25,576 nt of DNA from Patescibacteria group bacterium (GCA_030917185.1 JAUPVF010000035.1:1-25576), one strand, 5' to 3'. Counted from the first letter of the stretch, positions 1 through 5,797 are shown. Numbers and translations are program-made. Notes: a model not told the origin generated them from the letters alone.

Positions 1-120
1 GGAGCGGACGAGGCGCGCAGATTGGAGCGTACGATTCAATTCAGAGCCACCACGCGCTCCGCGCGTGCGACAGATCATTTGTTTTGAAAATAGGTTCGGA
101 CTTGGTACAATAAACACACC
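1..120. other. GC-rich non-coding window edge
   Basis: No convincing gene is seen here. The stretch is clearly richer in G and C than its surroundings and holds a hairpin at about 52-68 (CACGCGC, 3-nt loop, GCGCGTG). It lies downstream of the minus-strand tRNA-Leu and its terminator. It could be the edge of an accessory insertion like those beside other tRNAs in this window, but none of the conserved motifs of those elements is present, so this is only a possibility. Confidence 0.4.
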
Positions 121-157
121 AAAAAAGAAAAACTGGATTAAATCCAGTTTTTCTTTT
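121..157 (-). terminator. Rho-independent terminator after tRNA-Leu
   Basis: A near-perfect palindrome (arms 123-139 and 141-157, core AAACTGGATT/AATCCAGTTT) ends in a T-rich run on the minus strand. It sits 24 nt past the tRNA-Leu 3' end and would end the tRNA-Arg/tRNA-Leu transcript. It is symmetrical enough to work in both directions. Confidence 0.85.
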
Positions 158-180
158 GAAGTAAAATTTTAAATTTTCTG

Positions 181-262
181 TGAGCACGGGGAGATTTGAA
201 CTCCCAAGGATTGCTCCATACGCTCCTGAAGCGTACGCGTATACCAATTCCGCCACGTGCCC
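181..262 (-). tRNA. tRNA-Leu (anticodon CAG)
   Basis: Read on the minus strand this is a class II tRNA. The 7-bp acceptor stem is GGGCACG/CGTGCTC, followed by a D-arm, the anticodon stem TACGC/GCGTA with loop TTCAGGA (anticodon CAG, reads CUG), a variable arm of about 11 nt, and a T-arm with loop TTCAAAT. The discriminator is A. CCA is not encoded (the next bases are CAG), so it must be added after transcription. It lies 39 nt downstream of tRNA-Arg(UCU) on the same strand, and a strong terminator follows. Confidence 0.96.
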
Positions 263-301
263 AAATTATTAATTTACACTAAACATCACTTCGTATTTTT
301 G

Positions 302-373
302 TGCCCTCGGTAAGAATCGAACTTACATAACCGGCTTAGAAGTCCGGTGTTCTATCCATTGAACTACGAGGGC
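302..373 (-). tRNA. tRNA-Arg (anticodon UCU)
   Basis: Minus-strand cloverleaf with acceptor GCCCTCG/CGAGGGC, anticodon loop CTTCTAA (anticodon TCT, reads AGA), and T-arm GTAAG/CTTAC with loop TTCGATT. The discriminator is A. CCA is not encoded (followed by CAAAA). The last anticodon-stem pair (A-G) is mismatched. It is probably co-transcribed with tRNA-Leu(CAG) downstream. Confidence 0.95.
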
Positions 374-406
374 AACCGTATCAGACTACCATAACCGCAG
401 AAAATA

Positions 407-748
407 TTACAACGACGGATCCGGAAGGACGGATCCTTTTTGTTTCAATTCTGCATACCAACTTTCTTTATGTTTTGTGGTCTCCACGAATGTATTGAGC
501 CCCTGTTCATTCAAAACAACAGACCCAATAACACCATCCGAGACAGGTGTACTGAATATGGAACCGTTATTAATCATGATGTTGAGATACAGAGCGATAC
601 ACCCCGCAACAATAATCCCAATAAATGTTGATGACAGTATCCATGTCCAATCCTGCCCCGGTCGCAGTCCTTCCCTTCTATCATACACATCCTCTTTGTG
701 TGATGACCATTGTATTGATTTTAATTTTTTTAAGATTTCAATATTCAT
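407..748 (-). CDS. Small membrane protein at the end of the pil operon
   Basis: A 113-aa protein of unknown function. Residues 1-30 are charged and cytoplasmic-looking. One membrane helix covers about residues 34-58 (WILSSTFIGIIVAGCIALYL). A polar C-terminal part (60-113) would lie outside the membrane. The start is 3 nt after the pilO stop, so it is very probably translated as the fourth gene of pilM-pilN-pilO. The single-helix plan resembles PilN/PilO, and its position is where pilP is often found, but there is no lipobox or recognisable PilP domain. A role in pilus assembly is inferred from context only. Confidence 0.75.
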   Translation of the reverse strand: MNIEILKKLKSIQWSSHKEDVYDRREGLRPGQDWTWILSSTFIGIIVAGCIALYLNIMINNGSIFSTPVSDGVIGSVVLNEQGLNTFVETTKHKESWYAELKQKGSVLPDPSL

Positions 749-751
749 ACA

Positions 752-1312
752 CTATTTATATTTAAGTACTCGTATTTCATATGTTGCCTGCCACAATGTA
801 TTTGCTGGTGTCTTTTTTTTGGAATCACCCCCATCCGATGACCGACTTATCGCAAATGAATCAAAACGTATAATAGTTGGTAAGGATTCTAGTTGAGACA
901 AAAACATATATGAATTAACCCATGTTCCTATTGTTCTTAATTTTATTTTCAATGAAACCATACCTTTTGATGTCAACACAGCATCCTCATCTAAACTCAA
1001 TGAATTAATAGAAATGTCCAGATCATGCGAATGTCCCATTTTTTCCAAATCCTCAATAAAAGAAACGTCACCGTCTTGGCTAATAATGGAATGATTGAGG
1101 TAATCAATATCAGAACTTGAAACAGTAATCGTTTTGCCAATAGACGACATATATCCTTGGAGTCTCGTCTGGTCTGTTAGTTGATGCTGTAATGTGGCAA
1201 CTTCCTCGTTTTTATCTTTAATAAAAACAAACATGACGTAATAAATACCACAAAATCCAACACTGATTATTACAGACAATATCAATATTTTTTTTAGTGT
1301 GGAAATGTTCAT
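752..1312 (-). CDS. pilO: PilO-like type IV pilus assembly protein
   Basis: A 186-aa inner-membrane protein with a membrane helix at about residues 8-30. A short coiled coil (35-60, rich in E, Q and L) follows, then a periplasmic alpha/beta domain containing FIEDLEKMGHSHDLDISINSL, which is the usual look of PilO ferredoxin-like domains. PilO pairs with PilN and aligns the pilus machine across the envelope. The gene starts 1 nt after the pilN stop and ends 3 nt before the next gene. Assignment rests on architecture and the pilM-pilN-pilO order more than on sequence, which is poorly conserved in this family. Confidence 0.75.
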   Translation of the reverse strand: MNISTLKKILILSVIISVGFCGIYYVMFVFIKDKNEEVATLQHQLTDQTRLQGYMSSIGKTITVSSSDIDYLNHSIISQDGDVSFIEDLEKMGHSHDLDISINSLSLDEDAVLTSKGMVSLKIKLRTIGTWVNSYMFLSQLESLPTIIRFDSFAISRSSDGGDSKKKTPANTLWQATYEIRVLKYK

Positions 1313-1313
1313 G

Positions 1314-1853
1314 TTATTTAATCATGTTTACCGTTAACGCAAAATCAATATTTTTATCTTTTGCCAAGTTTGATACAGGCAAATCAACCGTACTAAATTT
1401 GCCTGATTGTTGCAGATCTTTAACAAATGAAACCAGTCCATTTCGTGACTCTGATACACCCTCTATAACAATAGTTGCGGTTGATGTTCCAATAGATGAA
1501 ATCATAATCCCTTGTATTGATACAGTCACTGGTTTATGAACAAGAACATCATCAATAATGGAAAAAAGTGGTTTGTGTACAAACTTATTTTCAATAATCG
1601 CCAATCTGATGTTTGTTTGGCTAATCGTTTTTGCAACCGTATCTGCGTCTTTTGATGCACCGGATGTTTTCATGGTTGCAATGGCCGTGGCAATATCATT
1701 TTTTTTGTATGTAGAGGAAATAACTAACGGAACCATGCAAACCAAAAAAACAATATGCACAACAATCGTACAGAAAATGATAACAATCCATCGCCGTAAT
1801 ACATATTCCTGTGTGACTTCTTCTTTTAATATCTCGGGTAGTACATTAAACAT
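1314..1853 (-). CDS. pilN: PilN-like type IV pilus assembly protein
   Basis: A 179-aa protein with a cytoplasmic N-terminus (MFNVLPEILKEE), one membrane helix at about residues 22-47, and a periplasmic domain. In PilN the N-terminal segment docks into PilM, and the motif here (NVLP) is close to the usual NLLP. The later segment with VTVSIQGIMISSIGTSTATIVIEG and SRNGLVSFVKDLQQSGKF matches the ferredoxin-like fold of Fimbrial_PilN proteins. The start is 5 nt after the pilM stop, and pilO begins 1 nt after its end. Confidence 0.8.
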   Translation of the reverse strand: MFNVLPEILKEEVTQEYVLRRWIVIIFCTIVVHIVFLVCMVPLVISSTYKKNDIATAIATMKTSGASKDADTVAKTISQTNIRLAIIENKFVHKPLFSIIDDVLVHKPVTVSIQGIMISSIGTSTATIVIEGVSESRNGLVSFVKDLQQSGKFSTVDLPVSNLAKDKNIDFALTVNMIK

Positions 1854-1858
1854 ATATG

Positions 1859-2827
1859 TTACATTAAAATACCCATAGGAATCGCCAAACCAATCGCTGA
1901 TGCATACCGCAATGATTCATCAAAAGGAATCTGTGGGACAGTGGTATTAACATCGCACACATTAGTCCAAACATTACCTAGTGCTGTGGGTACTGTGGTG
2001 TGTGATGACACAAATGATACCAAATCATGATTAAAATTATCTCCACATAACAGAACCTGATCAACCTGTCTGTTTGGATAGTCACGAGTTTCTGCCTGAT
2101 TGTTCCAATACTTCAATAATTTGTTTATCTCTTGTACTAAAAAGGTTGGATTTTCCATTGACTCCCCTTTAGTGTTAACAGTTGAAGTGAAATGAATGAT
2201 ATTGTCACGAACAATATACAACCCTGCCTTTTCATGACCGAACTGAATTACCAGATACGACCCTTTACTACGTTTTGGGAGCAGAGCGCGAACAACTGCC
2301 TGAGACTCTATTTCCAATGACAACAGAGATAGCCCCGCGTTGCGTACTGTATCAACATACACATCAACAACACTTACTGGCAATGCAGACACAACAACGT
2401 CTAAATGATCGGCATTGTCAGCAGAACTGACCACCGCATAGTCAAAGACGATTTCCTGAGCAGACAACGGAACATTTTCCTCTAATTTGAACTCAATCGC
2501 GCTACGCAACTCGTCTTTCCCTACAATCGGAATCTGGGTCGTAAATAAATATGCTTTTTCTTCTGGAAGCGATACTTTGACCCGATTAATCTTCACCTCT
2601 TTTTTCAAATCAGTAAGTATTTGTGTTATTTCTTCTGCGTTGTTAATACACCCAGATAACACAGCCCCGAGTGGAATAGGTTTTTCCGCATATTTAATCA
2701 AATCCAAATGATCAGTTCGTTTTACAAACTGTACGCAACGGACTGCCGTATCAGAAATAGACAACCCTGCATATGGAATATTGATAAACTGCGGTGGAGG
2801 AAATGCATCAAGAAATTTGAATTTCAT
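1859..2827 (-). CDS. pilM: PilM-like actin-fold ATPase of type IV pilus
   Basis: A 322-aa actin-like cytoplasmic protein. The segment GLSISDTAVRCVQFVKR (about 21-37) is the first phosphate-binding element. VSLPEEKAYLFTTQIP (about 83-98) and AIEFKLEENVPLSAQEIVFDY (about 110-130) are typical of PilM/ComA-like proteins. SYLVIQFGHEKAGLYIV (about 190-206) is the second phosphate-binding element. PilM binds the PilN N-terminus. It is the first gene of the operon. A TATAAT box lies 8 nt before the ATG, so the mRNA may be leaderless. Confidence 0.88.
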   Translation of the reverse strand: MKFKFLDAFPPPQFINIPYAGLSISDTAVRCVQFVKRTDHLDLIKYAEKPIPLGAVLSGCINNAEEITQILTDLKKEVKINRVKVSLPEEKAYLFTTQIPIVGKDELRSAIEFKLEENVPLSAQEIVFDYAVVSSADNADHLDVVVSALPVSVVDVYVDTVRNAGLSLLSLEIESQAVVRALLPKRSKGSYLVIQFGHEKAGLYIVRDNIIHFTSTVNTKGESMENPTFLVQEINKLLKYWNNQAETRDYPNRQVDQVLLCGDNFNHDLVSFVSSHTTVPTALGNVWTNVCDVNTTVPQIPFDESLRYASAIGLAIPMGILM

Positions 2828-2835
2828 GTATACAT

Positions 2836-2841
2836 ATTATA
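2836..2841 (-). promoter_or_regulatory. -10 box of the pilM operon
   Basis: TATAAT on the minus strand, 8 nt upstream of the pilM ATG. That spacing puts the likely transcription start within a few bases of the start codon, and there is no Shine-Dalgarno site. No good -35 is visible. This pattern recurs before many core genes here. Confidence 0.65.
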
Positions 2842-2885
2842 CACCAGAAACATCTCGTCGCGAATTATTTTCTCCACACAAAAAA

Positions 2886-3224
2886 TTATTTTACTCGTAA
2901 ACCAACTGTAGTATTGGGTTGTGTCTCTAATAATGAAAAAGCTGCATCATCACTTACTGCCAATATCATTCCATTACTTTCTAACCCACGAATTGTACGA
3001 GGTTCAAGGTTTGTTGCGAATGCACATTTTTTTCCGACAAGCATACTGGGCTCTGAAAAATATGTTGCAATACCAGAAACAATCTGACGAGGTTTCTCTT
3101 CATTAAAATTAACTTCTAATCGTAATAATTTGTCTGAATCAGCAACTTTTTCAGCACTTATAATCTCCCCTATTTTGATTTCCAACTGATGAAATTGATC
3201 TATAGTAATGCGTGGCTGTTCCAT
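2886..3224 (-). CDS. Stand-alone tRNA-binding OB-fold protein
   Basis: A 112-aa protein matching the EMAPII/Arc1p-like tRNA-binding domain found at the C-terminus of many methionyl-tRNA synthetases and in CsaA/YgjH. Visible signatures are FHQLEIKIGEIISAEKVADSDKL (about 11-33), RQIVSGIATYF (about 46-56), VGKKCAFATNLEPRTIRGLESNGMILA (about 63-89) and a C-terminal VGLRVK. The whole protein is this one domain, so it is either a separate MetG subunit or a CsaA-like RNA-binding chaperone. It starts 2 nt after the ruvX stop, so the two are likely co-transcribed. Confidence 0.85.
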   Translation of the reverse strand: MEQPRITIDQFHQLEIKIGEIISAEKVADSDKLLRLEVNFNEEKPRQIVSGIATYFSEPSMLVGKKCAFATNLEPRTIRGLESNGMILAVSDDAAFSLLETQPNTTVGLRVK

Positions 3225-3226
3225 AA

Positions 3227-3610
3227 TTATTTTTTATGTGTATCAATATAACTTTGTAATATAATCGCCGCTGCTGATGCATCCAGCATTGCATGTGTTC
3301 CTTGCAGTCGTTCCGCCTGTTGTGATGTTAAAAATTCTGGATGTAACACAACTTCGCCACCACTTTGTTTTCTTATTTCTTCCACAAAAGGTTTAATGTC
3401 TTTCATAATATCATTTTCCTCCTGCTTAAAATTTTTTGACTCCCCCACTACAACCAAACCAACATCATTATCCTTGCAGAGGCGAATAACATCAGACACT
3501 AATGTTTGTGTATTTTCTATAACCAAATGTGGAAACGCAAGCGTATGCAACTCGTCTGACAACGCAATGCCAACTCGTTTTGAACCATAATCAATGCCCA
3601 TATATTTCAT
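3227..3610 (-). CDS. ruvX: RuvX/YqgF putative Holliday junction resolvase
   Basis: The proposed 127-aa protein starts at the ATG giving MKYMGIDYGSKRVGIALSDE. The longer in-frame extension overlaps the divergent gene and has no family similarity. It has the RNase H-like fold: D6 in the first strand (IDYGSKRVG), VGLVVVGESKN at the second, an LHPEFLTSQQAERL segment where relatives have DER(L)ST, and the C-terminal DASAAAIILQSYID helix with the last acidic residue. RuvX/YqgF acts on nucleic-acid junctions and in 16S rRNA 5'-end processing. The usual family length is about 130-140 aa. The second acidic position reads PEF here, a mild departure. Confidence 0.88.
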   Translation of the reverse strand: MKYMGIDYGSKRVGIALSDELHTLAFPHLVIENTQTLVSDVIRLCKDNDVGLVVVGESKNFKQEENDIMKDIKPFVEEIRKQSGGEVVLHPEFLTSQQAERLQGTHAMLDASAAAIILQSYIDTHKK

Positions 3611-3662
3611 ATACGTAGTGTACAGGAAAATTAATCTGATTGCATTATGCTGTATTTTTGCT

Positions 3663-3935
3663 ATGATGGCACTCATGGAAACCATAACAAACACATTGTT
3701 ATCAATGGGAAATGTTCAAGGTCTTCCACAACTATCTGGCTGGAGTATCCTTGCAATTGTAGCCATTGTTATATGGACATTTGCATGGAAAGGTTTGGCC
3801 TTGTGGAAAGCAGCTCGGCTTTCTCATAGAAATTGGTTCATTGCATTACTTATTTTGAATACGTTTGGTATCGTAGAAATCATCTACATATATTTCGTAG
3901 CAAAAAAGTTTACAGTAGAAACCGTAGAAAAATAA
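3663..3935 (+). CDS. DUF5652-like small membrane protein
   Basis: A protein of about 90 aa. The start could be either ATG at 3663 or 3666, or the ATG at 3675; no Shine-Dalgarno helps to choose. Two membrane helices are visible (SILAIVAIVIWTFAWKGLAL and FIALLILNTFGIVEIIYIYF), with WKAARLSHRNWF between them. This WKGLALWKAAR...WFIALLILNT..I.EI.YI pattern is what I recall for the DUF5652 family, common in Patescibacteria and of unknown function. It is transcribed divergently from ruvX and ends 28 nt before tRNA-Ser. Confidence 0.8.
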   Translation: MMALMETITNTLLSMGNVQGLPQLSGWSILAIVAIVIWTFAWKGLALWKAARLSHRNWFIALLILNTFGIVEIIYIYFVAKKFTVETVEK

Positions 3936-3941
3936 TCGACC

Positions 3942-3960
3942 TGTGCCCGTGTTGGGCACA
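3942..3960. other. Short perfect hairpin before tRNA-Ser
   Basis: TGTGCCC, 5-nt loop, GGGCACA. It lies between the DUF5652-like gene and tRNA-Ser and ends 3 nt before the tRNA. It has no T-run, so it is not a convincing terminator. It may end the upstream mRNA or mark tRNA 5' processing. The role is unknown. Confidence 0.5.
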
Positions 3961-3963
3961 TTT

Positions 3964-4050
3964 GGAGGAGTGGCAGAGCGGTCGAATGCACCAGTCTTGA
4001 AAACTGGAGTCCGGGCAACTGGACCGTGAGTTCGAATCTCACCTCCTCCG
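3964..4050 (+). tRNA. tRNA-Ser (anticodon UGA)
   Basis: Class II tRNA with acceptor GGAGGAG/CTCCTCC, anticodon stem CCAGT/ACTGG with loop CTTGAAA (anticodon TGA, reads UCA), a long variable arm (about 4011-4025), and T-arm GTGAG/CTCAC with loop TTCGAAT. The discriminator is G. CCA is not encoded (followed by CAAAT). Its 3' end from the T-loop onward (4031-4055) is the anchor of a series of partial copies downstream. The 15 bp 4041-4055 recur exactly at 4227-4241, and the 15 bp 4031-4045 recur exactly at 5655-5669. Confidence 0.97.
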
Positions 4051-4051
4051 C

Positions 4052-4085
4052 AAATTAAAGACACCTTTCGGGGTGTTTTTAATTT
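4052..4085 (+). terminator. Terminator-like hairpin at the head of element copy 1
   Basis: The stem runs 4052-4065 to 4070-4085 around a TTTC loop, with the T-rich run TTTTTAATTT inside the 3' arm. It immediately follows tRNA-Ser and should end its transcript. The same hairpin, with one base change, heads element copy 2 at 5097-5130, where no tRNA is present. It therefore belongs to the repeated unit and not to the tRNA gene alone. Confidence 0.8.
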
Positions 4086-4241
4086 GCGGAGGAAAACAAA
4101 ACTGAAAGTTTTGTGGGTGAGATTCGAACGGTTTGTCGGTCTACGAGCCCAGCAGGGCTTGTCGACAAACCGGTGCCCAGAAATTTTCAATCTGACGAGA
4201 TTGAAAATTTCGAGGGAGAAACTCTTACCTCCTCCGCAAAT
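4052..4241 (+). repeat. tRNA-end-mimicking structured element, copy 1
   Basis: In the tRNA sense direction the order is as follows. (1) Terminator hairpin. (2) P1 arm GCGGAGG (4086-4092), which pairs with CCTCCGC (4231-4237). (3) Hairpin P5, ACAAAAC/GTTTTGT with TGAAA loop (4096-4114). (4) P2 arm GGTGAGA (4116-4122), pairing with TCTTACC (4223-4229). (5) P4, a 10-bp stem 4129-4138/4163-4172, internal loop GTCTACG/TGT, a 5-bp inner stem and loop AGCA. (6) P3, a 13-bp stem 4181-4193/4198-4210 with loop GACG. The 5' arms P1/P2 are antisense to the tRNA-Ser T-arm and acceptor 3' end. The 3' arms copy it, giving an exact 15-bp direct repeat (4041-4055 = 4227-4241). The family is unknown to me. An integron attC-like DNA site or a cis-acting RNA both fit. 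Confidence 0.75.
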
Positions 4242-4242
4242 A

Positions 4243-4271
4243 TTGACATAAATTTAATATTGATGTATCAA
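4243..4271 (+). promoter_or_regulatory. Promoter of the 91-aa cargo gene
   Basis: TTGACA (4243-4248), 17-nt spacer, TATCAA (4266-4271). It begins 1 nt after the last base of element copy 1, so the cargo gene carries its own promoter right at the element border. The expected transcription start is near 4278. Confidence 0.7.
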
Positions 4272-4291
4272 TTATATTGAAAGGAGTTCCC

Positions 4292-4567
4292 ATGCAAGTG
4301 AATGGTAGGTTTGTATCTCCAAGAGGAAAGAGTTTCGCTCAAATCGGAAAATTACTCCAAGAAGCTTCTCCAGCAAAGGATGGAGTTGGCTTGAGAGTTG
4401 AACTGACCGAAGCTGAAGAGGGTGTATTTGAAGGAAACTTCGGACTGGCAATCGGCAAAGCAATCTGTGAAGTTATCGCCGATGCTGTGAGAGAAGCAGG
4501 TGGAAATCCGAATGGTTTTAAGTTCACCTACTCCAACCTTGTCTTTGTGACCACTGCCAATGTATGA
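4292..4567 (+). CDS. Cargo protein of unknown function, 91 aa
   Basis: The start is set by a strong Shine-Dalgarno AAGGAG (4281-4286) 5 nt before the ATG; the upstream in-frame TTG is not needed. The protein begins MQVNGRFVSPRGKSFAQIG, has no signal peptide or membrane helix, and looks like a small soluble alpha/beta protein (LRVELTEAEEGVFEGNFGLAIGKAICEVIADAVREAGGNPNG split around residue 55). I do not recognise the family. Its base composition is more GC-rich than the core genes. With its own promoter and terminator it forms a complete expression unit between the two structured elements. Confidence 0.75.
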   Translation: MQVNGRFVSPRGKSFAQIGKLLQEASPAKDGVGLRVELTEAEEGVFEGNFGLAIGKAICEVIADAVREAGGNPNGFKFTYSNLVFVTTANV

Positions 4568-4568
4568 C

Positions 4569-4608
4569 CCGCTCGCAGAAGCCCTCGCTTCTCGCGAGCG
4601 GTTTCTGT
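4569..4608 (+). terminator. Terminator of the 91-aa cargo gene
   Basis: A long GC-rich hairpin starting 1 nt after the stop codon: CCGCTCGC-AGAAGC, loop CCTC, GCTTCT-C-GCGAGCGG, followed by TTTCTGTT. Confidence 0.85.
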
Positions 4609-4676
4609 TATAAAACGTCTCATTTTTTCCTTTAATCCATTTTAGTTTGGGTCTTTCAAACCATCCTAGATGAATT

Positions 4677-4705
4677 TTGAACCTTTTCCTTAATTCCTGT
4701 ATACT
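4677..4705 (+). promoter_or_regulatory. Promoter of the 4777 membrane-protein gene
   Basis: TTGAAC (4677-4682), 17-nt spacer, TATACT (4700-4705). The expected start is near 4712, giving an untranslated leader of about 65 nt to the preferred ATG at 4777. Confidence 0.6.
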
Positions 4706-4776
4706 TATTATCAATATCCTTGAATCTTATCGACTTTTTTATTCAAACTTCGGGACATCGTTCCAACCAAAACAAC

Positions 4777-5055
4777 ATGGAAGATTTTAATTTCATAAAC
4801 CTGAACAGGTTCACATGGTACTTAAATATCGCAATTATAGGAGCTGTTTTTGCGATATTTAGTCTAATGTATAACGACTACTACATATATTACGGACTAA
4901 TAACATTTATTTTTGGTGTAAGTAGCCACGCAATTTCTAAATTTTTTGACTGGGTATTTAAAGATGATGATGATAAATATTACTGGATTTTTTATGTTTC
5001 ACAATTGATTTTGATTATTTTATGGATTTCAATAGCAATCTACATTTATTTGTAA
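4777..5055 (+). CDS. Cargo membrane protein, 92 aa
   Basis: The preferred start is the ATG giving MEDFNFINLNRFTWYLNIA. A TTG at 4720 is in frame but lies only about 8 nt after the predicted transcription start. Three membrane helices are visible: about residues 13-32 (LNIAIIGAVFAIFSLMY), 37-57 (YYGLITFIFGVSSHAISKF) and 70-91 (WIFYVSQLILIILWISIAIY). The loop FKDDDDKYYW between helices 2 and 3 is acidic. No family is recognised. It lies between the two structured elements, and unlike its neighbour it lacks a Shine-Dalgarno and is AT-rich. The start choice is uncertain. Confidence 0.65.
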   Translation: MEDFNFINLNRFTWYLNIAIIGAVFAIFSLMYNDYYIYYGLITFIFGVSSHAISKFFDWVFKDDDDKYYWIFYVSQLILIILWISIAIYIYL

Positions 5056-5096
5056 TATTCAATTCCACAATCCTGAACGCACCTAACCATTCCAAC

Positions 5097-5130
5097 AAAT
5101 TAAAGACGCCTTTCGGGGTGTTTTTAATTT
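5097..5130 (+). terminator. Terminator-like hairpin at the head of element copy 2
   Basis: Same hairpin as at 4052-4085, with one base change (G at 5108) that leaves a G-T wobble. There is no tRNA here. It may end the transcript of the membrane-protein gene at 4777. Confidence 0.75.
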
Positions 5131-5284
5131 GCGGAGGAAAACAAAACTGAAAGTTTTGTGGGTGAGATTCGAACGGATTTCCGGTCTACGCTCACAGCAG
5201 TGAGTGTCGGAAATCCGGCGCCTAGGATTTTTTCGAGTGACGACGAGAAAAAATTGTAGGAGAAACTCTCACCTTCTCCGCCAA
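5097..5284 (+). repeat. tRNA-end-mimicking structured element, copy 2
   Basis: The first 80 nt (5097-5176) match copy 1 (4052-4131) with one mismatch, then the copies diverge in sequence but not in structure. P1 GCGGAGG (5131-5137) pairs with TCTCCGC (5275-5281), ending in one G-T. P5 is 5141-5159. P2 GGTGAGA pairs with TCTCACC (5267-5273). P4 has the 10-bp stem 5174-5183/5208-5217 (CGGATTTCCG/CGGAAATCCG), the same internal loop GTCTACG/TGT, a different inner stem CTCAC/GTGAG and the same AGCA loop. P3 is 5227-5234/5247-5254 with the 12-nt loop GAGTGACGACGA, identical to copy 3. The end resembles the tRNA-Ser 3' end (TCTCACCTTCTCCGC). It lies 1 kb from the tRNA with cargo on both sides. Confidence 0.75.
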
Positions 5285-5303
5285 AGATTTTACTAATTAA
5301 AAT

Positions 5304-5335
5304 AGAGGATGCGTCTTGTTTCTGACGCATCCTCT
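5304..5335 (-). terminator. Terminator of the 83-aa secreted-protein gene
   Basis: A perfect 12-bp stem (AGAGGATGCGTC/GACGCATCCTCT) lies 8 nt past the stop codon of the minus-strand gene and is followed on that strand by ATTTTAATTA. It could also stop plus-strand transcription leaving element copy 2. Confidence 0.75.
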
Positions 5336-5343
5336 AACTATAC

Positions 5344-5595
5344 CTACTTTTTTACTGGATAAGTATTTGCTTTCACAAATGCTTCGAGGTCTCTGCAAAT
5401 ATAGAACGCTGCAGAATTTGATTTAGGATTCTTGCGATGATCCTCGGCGACTTGTTCCATTTGCACTCCACAAGCAAAGGAGTTGATGAGCACAGATTTT
5501 AGGGGCATACCTTGAAAGTGTTCAAGGACAGATTGTGTGGTATTCTGCGCCGAAAGCACTAACAAAAACAAGGAAAACAAAACTATTCTTGTCAT
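5344..5595 (-). CDS. Small secreted cargo protein, 83 aa
   Basis: A signal peptide at residues 1-16 (MTRIVLFSLFLLVLSA, cut near SA-QN) is followed by a mature part of about 67 aa with two cysteines (FACGVQ and YICRD) that could form a disulfide. The mature part looks helical. A strong Shine-Dalgarno (AGGAGAGG on the minus strand, about 5598-5605) precedes the ATG. The gene points against the cargo array, has its own terminator and no recognised family. A periplasmic or extracellular role is inferred from the signal peptide. Confidence 0.7.
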   Translation of the reverse strand: MTRIVLFSLFLLVLSAQNTTQSVLEHFQGMPLKSVLINSFACGVQMEQVAEDHRKNPKSNSAAFYICRDLEAFVKANTYPVKK

Positions 5596-5647
5596 ATTCC
5601 TCTCCTGCTCAAGAATTTACATTTATTAAACTATATTGTCAATAAAA

Positions 5648-5669
5648 ATCCAACTTCGAATCTCACCTC
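5648..5669 (+). repeat. tRNA-Ser T-arm fragment (att-like remnant)
   Basis: Bases 5655-5669 repeat tRNA-Ser 4031-4045 exactly (15 bp, from TTCGAAT through CTCACCTC), in the same orientation. Preceded by TCCAAC. No cloverleaf surrounds it. It looks like an old attachment-site or duplicated tRNA end between the 5344-5595 gene and the 5798-7330 genes. Confidence 0.65.
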
Positions 5670-5720
5670 ACCAACATCATGTAGTCCTATTAAGCCATTA
5701 CCATAACCACCCTTTACACA

Positions 5721-5750
5721 TTGACAAAAACGTTGTATTTAGTGTATAAT
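5721..5750 (+). promoter_or_regulatory. Consensus sigma-70 promoter of the 5798 gene
   Basis: TTGACA (5721-5726), 18-nt spacer, TATAAT (5745-5750). It is one of the two strongest promoters in the window. A 12-nt stretch over the -10 (TAGTGTATAATA) is shared with the promoter of the other GC-rich secreted gene (20807-20835, minus strand). Confidence 0.85.
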
Positions 5751-5797
5751 ACAAGAAGAAAAGATTCACTGGCGAGTTTACGCGCAGAGGTAAGACA

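Noticed and set aside
41..256. Minus-strand ORF of 71 aa
   Set aside because: It reads through tRNA-Leu and its terminator and has no start signal or family resemblance.
407..440. Hairpin GGATCC...GGATCC at the end of the pil operon as terminator
   Set aside because: It lies inside the coding end of the last gene and no T-run follows on the minus strand.
3846..4190. Minus-strand ORF of 114 aa containing GGGEIRTHGPVARTPVFKTGAFDRS
   Set aside because: This is the classic antisense translation of a tRNA-Ser gene, not a protein.
4052..4241. Group I intron, group II intron or IS200/IS605 end
   Set aside because: The tRNA genes are intact, the group I P7 region and group II domain V were not recognised, and no transposase or omega-RNA-type gene is nearby.
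4352..4714. Minus-strand ORFs overlapping the 4292 cargo gene
   Set aside because: The plus-strand gene has a promoter, Shine-Dalgarno and terminator; the minus-strand readings have none.
4052..5284. CRISPR array
   Set aside because: Only two repeat units about 1 kb apart, each with internal structure; no short regular spacers and no cas genes.
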